A stretch of 57,882 nt of DNA from CAYRGC01 sp964423795 (GTDB taxonomy: Bacteria; Patescibacteriota; Gracilibacteria; Peribacterales; Peribacteraceae), in the NCBI GenBank assembly GCA_964423795.1, contig CAYRGC010000007.1:1-57882 (forward strand), read 5' to 3'. Below are positions 56,222 through 57,882 of the stretch, one piece after another (position 1 is the first letter of the stretch; every line of letters begins with the position of its first letter). The translations under genes and the position numbers were made by a program. The notes beneath the pieces were generated by a model that saw only the letters and a list, made by a program, of their open reading frames with translations, did not search any database and was not told where the DNA came from.

Positions 56222-57362
56222 TTCCGAATCGGTGACCGAGGGTCACCCCGATAAGATCTGCGACCAGATCAGCGACGCGGTGCTCGACTACGCGCTCGCG
56301 AAAGACCCCCTCTCGCACGTCGCCTGCGAGTGTCTCGCGACGACCGGTCTCGTCGTCGTCGCGGGCGAGATCCGCACGAACACCTACATCCCGATGGCCG
56401 AAGTGGCCCGCAAGACCATCCAGGAGATCGGGTACGACGACGGCATCTACGGCTTCGACCACAAGGCCTGCGCCGTGATGGTCTGCGTGGGCGAGCAGAG
56501 CAACGACATCGCCCAGGGCGTCGACATGGAGCAGAACAAAGACAAGGAACAGGGCGCCGGCGACCAGGGCCTGATGTTCGGATACGCCTGCGACGAGACT
56601 CCGGAGCTGATGCCGCTCCCGATCTCGCTCGCGCACGGGCTCACGAAGAAGCTCGCCGAAGTCCGCAAGAAGCACGGCCTCAAATATCTTCGTCCCGACG
56701 GCAAAAGCCAAGTGACGGTGCAGTACGGCGACGACGGCAAGGTGGAGCGCCTTTCGTGCGTCGTCATCTCCACGCAGCACGCCGAGGACGTGAGCCATGA
56801 GCAGATCTGCAAGGATATCAAGGAGCATGTGATCAAGCCGGTATGCGGCAAGTACATCGACGACAAGACCGTCTTCCACATCAACCCCACGGGACGCTTC
56901 GTCATCGGCGGCCCCCCCGGCGACTGCGGTCTCACCGGCCGCAAGATCATCGTGGACACCTACGGCGGGTACAGCCGCCACGGCGGGGGAGCGTTCTCGG
57001 GGAAGGACCCGTCGGAGGTGGACCGCTCCGCCGCGTATGCCGCGCGCTGGGGGGCCAAGCACGTCGGGGAGGCCGGGCTCGCGAGGAAGTGCGAGATCCA
57101 GGTGGCCTACGCCATCGGCGTCGCCGCACCAGTGAGCATCCGCGTGGATACCTTCGGCACGGGCACGATCTCGGACCGCAAAATCGAGGACGCCGTGAAG
57201 AAGACGTTCGACCTTCGCCCGGCGGCGATCATCAAGGATCTCGATCTCCTGAAGCCTCAGTATCGCAAGCTCGCCGCCTACGGTCACATGGGCCGCGAGG
57301 ACCTCGGCGTCGCTTGGGAGAAGTGCGATCGCGTGGACGCGCTGAAGAAGGCGATCGCCTAA
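56205..57362 (+). CDS. metK: S-adenosylmethionine synthetase
   Basis: This 385-residue enzyme makes SAM from methionine and ATP. N-terminal FFTSESVTEGHPDKICDQIS holds the ATP-site His and metal Asp. GAGDQGLMFGYACDETPELM is the signature hexapeptide region, and GGGAFSGKDPSEVDRSAAY is the phosphate-binding loop. The start MSHFFTSESV at 56205 matches the family; the frame stays open upstream only through inserted repeat DNA. It is controlled by the SAM riboswitch at 55911. Confidence 0.98.
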   Translation: MSHFFTSESVTEGHPDKICDQISDAVLDYALAKDPLSHVACECLATTGLVVVAGEIRTNTYIPMAEVARKTIQEIGYDDGIYGFDHKACAVMVCVGEQSNDIAQGVDMEQNKDKEQGAGDQGLMFGYACDETPELMPLPISLAHGLTKKLAEVRKKHGLKYLRPDGKSQVTVQYGDDGKVERLSCVVISTQHAEDVSHEQICKDIKEHVIKPVCGKYIDDKTVFHINPTGRFVIGGPPGDCGLTGRKIIVDTYGGYSRHGGGAFSGKDPSEVDRSAAYAARWGAKHVGEAGLARKCEIQVAYAIGVAAPVSIRVDTFGTGTISDRKIEDAVKKTFDLRPAAIIKDLDLLKPQYRKLAAYGHMGREDLGVAWEKCDRVDALKKAIA

Positions 57363-57375
57363 ATGAGTTTTTTTT

Positions 57376-57403
57376 GCAGCCGGGGTTCGAGAACCCCGGC
57401 TGC
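57376..57403. repeat. Strong palindromic hairpin after metK
   Basis: GCAGCCGGGGTTC and GAACCCCGGCTGC form a 13-bp perfect stem with a GA loop. A run of eight or more T precedes it, so it is not a standard terminator on either strand; a REP-like element is more likely. Confidence 0.75.
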
Positions 57404-57469
57404 GGCGTTCGAATCATGGACGAATAGGGACGAGAGAGGATACTGATCCGTATCCTTCGCCCCTTTTCC

Positions 57470-57664
57470 ATGTTGCACTCCAAAAACGACCCGGCCGATC
57501 TTCCTCACGACGAAGCGCCTTCTCCGGATGCGCGCATGGAGAGAGAGCGCGAAGACATCACGAGCGGCATCCGCGCAGGTATGGACAGGGCTTTCCGCGG
57601 GCTTCGCCAAGGCTTCTCCCGTGAAGCGGCTCTCGCGTGGGAGTACGACGGGCAGGATATCTGA
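57470..57664 (+). CDS. Small charged protein, hypothetical
   Basis: This 64-residue protein starts MLHSKNDPADLPHDEAPSPD, with a central acidic/basic helix (ARMEREREDITSGIRAGM) and an acidic end. No signal, membrane segment or family is recognised. TATCCT lies 13 nt before the ATG. Codon positions look biased like the neighbours, which is the main support. Confidence 0.5.
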   Translation: MLHSKNDPADLPHDEAPSPDARMEREREDITSGIRAGMDRAFRGLRQGFSREAALAWEYDGQDI

Positions 57665-57797
57665 AAGACGACAGTAGCGGAGTTGCTGAGCTCTCTATCC
57701 CGCCCGGTTTTATCTGCAGATGTCGCAGAGGCAGCCGGCGATGTCTTTGACTGAATTTTCCATCATCTCCGCGTAGTCCCTGCGGGACGAAGCCGGA

Positions 57798-57882
57798 TGG
57801 TGCCGAGGAGAGGACTTGAACCTCTACGGGATTGCTCCCACCAGCTCCTAAGGCTGGCGCGTCTGCCATTTCGCCACCTCGG
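57798..57882 (-). tRNA. tRNA-Leu (UAG), lacking only its first base at the window edge
   Basis: A class II tRNA on the minus strand with an encoded CCA. The acceptor CCTCGGC pairs with GCCGAGG, whose first G lies just outside the window. The anticodon stem CCAGC/GCTGG holds loop CTTAGGA, with TAG at 57848-57850. A variable arm (TGGGAGCAATCCC) and T arm (AGAGG-TTCAAGT-CCTCT) complete it. Confidence 0.95.

Noticed and set aside
57371..57403. T-run plus strong hairpin after metK as a terminator
   Set aside because: The T-run is 5' of the hairpin on the plus strand and becomes an A-run 3' of it on the minus strand. Neither orientation has hairpin then U-run.

Overview
This window is GC-rich (roughly two-thirds G+C by eye) bacterial chromosome, split by one 100-N assembly gap (8894-8993). 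TGA is used throughout as a stop, so the code is standard (table 11) and the UGA=Gly lineages (Gracilibacteria, Absconditabacteria) are excluded. Small housekeeping genes in loose arrangement, serine-run linkers in surface proteins, SLH-domain proteins, DUF4215 Cys-rich repeats and abundant short palindromic repeats, some lying in frame inside essential genes, together suggest a Patescibacteria/CPR genome, plausibly Peribacteria or Peregrinibacteria-like. This placement is an inference from gene style, not a phylogeny.

Layout. 1-6050: end of serS, a GT4 and a GT2 glycosyltransferase, a HEAT-like protein and a large secreted PGRP-amidase/SpoIID fusion. 6068-10798: a promoter driving a small protein and a giant alanine/lysine-rich coiled-coil protein broken by the gap. 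10799-21567: mostly minus strand: charged coiled-coil protein, aspS, four-helix-bundle protein, nrdR, tsaC, a PH-domain membrane protein, dnaE, a DUF1624 membrane protein. 21636-26384: ppa, a lipoprotein, tRNA-Arg(CCU), DUF1697, a DUF4215 protein, an SLH protein. 26419-30394: gltX-murB, a RAYT transposase with REP-like hairpins, and a two-OB-fold ssb. 30604-39825: five overlapping or abutting genes for unrecognised secreted proteins, the best candidate here for an undescribed system. 39831-48789: a secreted protein with pyrF, VOC, ProX-like deacylase, cyclophilin lipoprotein, murG, ftsW, lspA, murA and an MBL-like protein. 48930-57882: an RBBP9-like hydrolase, comM, yraN, pgl, zwf, an SLH-cupredoxin protein, a SAM riboswitch controlling metK, and tRNA-Leu(UAG).

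Functional themes are cell-wall synthesis (murA, murB, murG, ftsW, amidase, lspA), translation (serS, aspS, gltX, tsaC, two tRNAs), DNA replication and repair (dnaE, ssb, comM, nrdR), oxidative pentose phosphate (zwf, pgl), and a large investment in exported proteins.

Three sequence-level patterns stand out. (1) Many genes carry a sigma70-like promoter (TTGnnn, 17 bp, TAnnnT) whose -10 box lies only 6-10 nt before the start codon, implying leaderless mRNAs; two genes (30639 and murG) appear to start at ATT. (2) Several families of dispersed palindromic repeats occur, some lying in frame inside dnaE, aspS, zwf, murG and a glycosyltransferase, and one lying between two copies of the first 17 nt of metK. 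(3) A roughly 90-nt structured element with covarying hairpins occurs three times, each time abutting or overlapping the stop codon of a minus-strand gene (cyclophilin, comM, zwf).
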